From the NCBI GenBank assembly GCA_016214925.1, contig JACRMO010000299.1, positions 1 through 5,567 of the forward strand: DNA of 5,567 bases, in the 5' to 3' direction. This stretch comes from Gammaproteobacteria bacterium (GTDB lineage: Bacteria > Pseudomonadota > Gammaproteobacteria > Thiohalobacterales > Thiohalobacteraceae). Below, piece by piece: positions 5,108 through 5,567 of the stretch (the first letter of the stretch is position 1; each line of letters starts with the position of its first letter). Under the pieces are notes generated by a model. It ran no database searches, had not been told where the DNA came from, and saw only the letters and a list, made by a program, of their open reading frames with translations. The position numbers and the translations under genes were made by a program.

Positions 5108-5567
5108 ATGAAAGACAGTAAAACACCCCGCGCGAGTCTATTGACGCTCGTCGCAGCCATGACCCTGGTATTGGGGTCGGTTCATGCCCAGGCGGCCACC
5201 GGCGAACATCCCGGCACGCCCGAGGCCGAAATGCGTTACAAGGGCGCGCCGGTGCCGATCAAGGCCGAAGAGGCGAAGGATGTCGCCTCGCCGAAGGCGC
5301 CCGCGTTGACCGATGCGGAATTCACCAAAGCCAAGCAGATTTATTTCGAGCGTTGCGCGGGCTGTCACGGCGTGTTGCGCAAGGGCGCGACCGGCAAGCC
5401 GCTGACCACGGATATCACGCTGCCAAAAGGCACCGAGTATCTCAAGGCGTTCATCAATTTTGGTTCACCGGCGGGCATGCCCAACTGGGGAACCTCCGGC
5501 CAGTTGACCGAGGCCGATGTGGATCTGATGGCGCGCTTTCTCCAACACGAACCGCCGACCCCGCCGG
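5108..5567 (+). CDS. nirS: Cytochrome cd1 nitrite reductase NirS, N-terminal part
   Basis: These are the first 153 codons of the periplasmic dissimilatory nitrite reductase (nitrite to NO); the gene continues past the window. A Sec signal peptide (about residues 1-29) has a basic start, a hydrophobic core and an A-Q-A site. The cytochrome c domain carries CAGCH (C83, C86, H87) inside FERCAGCHGVLRKGATGKPL, a stretch nearly identical to known NirS. M124 in PAGMPNWGTSGQL is the expected distal heme c ligand. An N-terminal arm with MRYKGA places Y44 where P. aeruginosa NirS has Tyr10, the residue that reaches the d1 heme of the partner subunit. The eight-bladed d1 domain lies beyond the window. 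The start is set by AAGGAG at 7 nt and by the signal peptide. It is preceded by a perfect FNR/DNR box and follows nirI/nosR by 117 nt. Confidence 0.97.
   Translation, partial: MKDSKTPRASLLTLVAAMTLVLGSVHAQAATGEHPGTPEAEMRYKGAPVPIKAEEAKDVASPKAPALTDAEFTKAKQIYFERCAGCHGVLRKGATGKPLTTDITLPKGTEYLKAFINFGSPAGMPNWGTSGQLTEADVDLMARFLQHEPPTPP

Overview
This window is part of a denitrification island on a moderately GC-rich chromosome. All genes are on the + strand. It contains the 3' end of norB (nitric oxide reductase large subunit), norQ, a small membrane protein with DUF4870-like sequence signatures, a four-cysteine FNR-type regulator, a SirB2-family membrane protein, a short NirI/NosR-family flavoprotein, and the 5' end of nirS (cytochrome cd1 nitrite reductase). 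The host is probably a denitrifying proteobacterium. A gammaproteobacterium is my best guess, because the SirB2 protein, the FNR protein and the Pseudomonas-like NirS N-terminus all point that way. The sequence alone does not fix the genus.

Layout. norB ends at 633 and is followed 9 nt later by an 11-bp GC-rich hairpin (642-668). The 634-828 gap also holds a possible sigma70-type promoter and an FNR/DNR-type box (745-758) in front of norQ. norQ, the DUF4870-like gene and the FNR gene are tightly packed: a 20-nt overlap, then a 20-nt gap. sirB2 follows 39 nt later, and the four genes read as one operon. A second FNR-type box (3269-3282, 9 of 10 conserved bases) lies between sirB2 and nirI/nosR. 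It covers the most upstream candidate start codons of that gene, so the true start is probably a TTG further down (3323 or 3341). A third, perfect FNR box (5017-5030) precedes nirS, which runs off the window end.

How the parts work together. NirS reduces nitrite to NO in the periplasm. NorB, with NorC presumably encoded upstream, reduces NO to N2O. NorQ is a AAA+ ATPase needed to activate NorCB. The NirI/NosR-family protein has a periplasmic FMN domain, a polytopic membrane core and cytoplasmic Fe-S motifs, and by family precedent supports nir or nos expression or electron supply. The FNR-type regulator has all four cluster cysteines and sits inside an operon that itself carries an FNR-type box. 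This suggests an oxygen-sensitive feedback loop driving norQ, nirI and nirS together.

I see no fully unprecedented system. The points most worth checking are the two uncharacterised membrane proteins embedded in the nor/nir locus, the absence of norD next to norQ, the shortened NirI/NosR, and a Ser-to-Cys change in the FNR recognition helix. I recognise no tRNA, rRNA, CRISPR array or mobile element.
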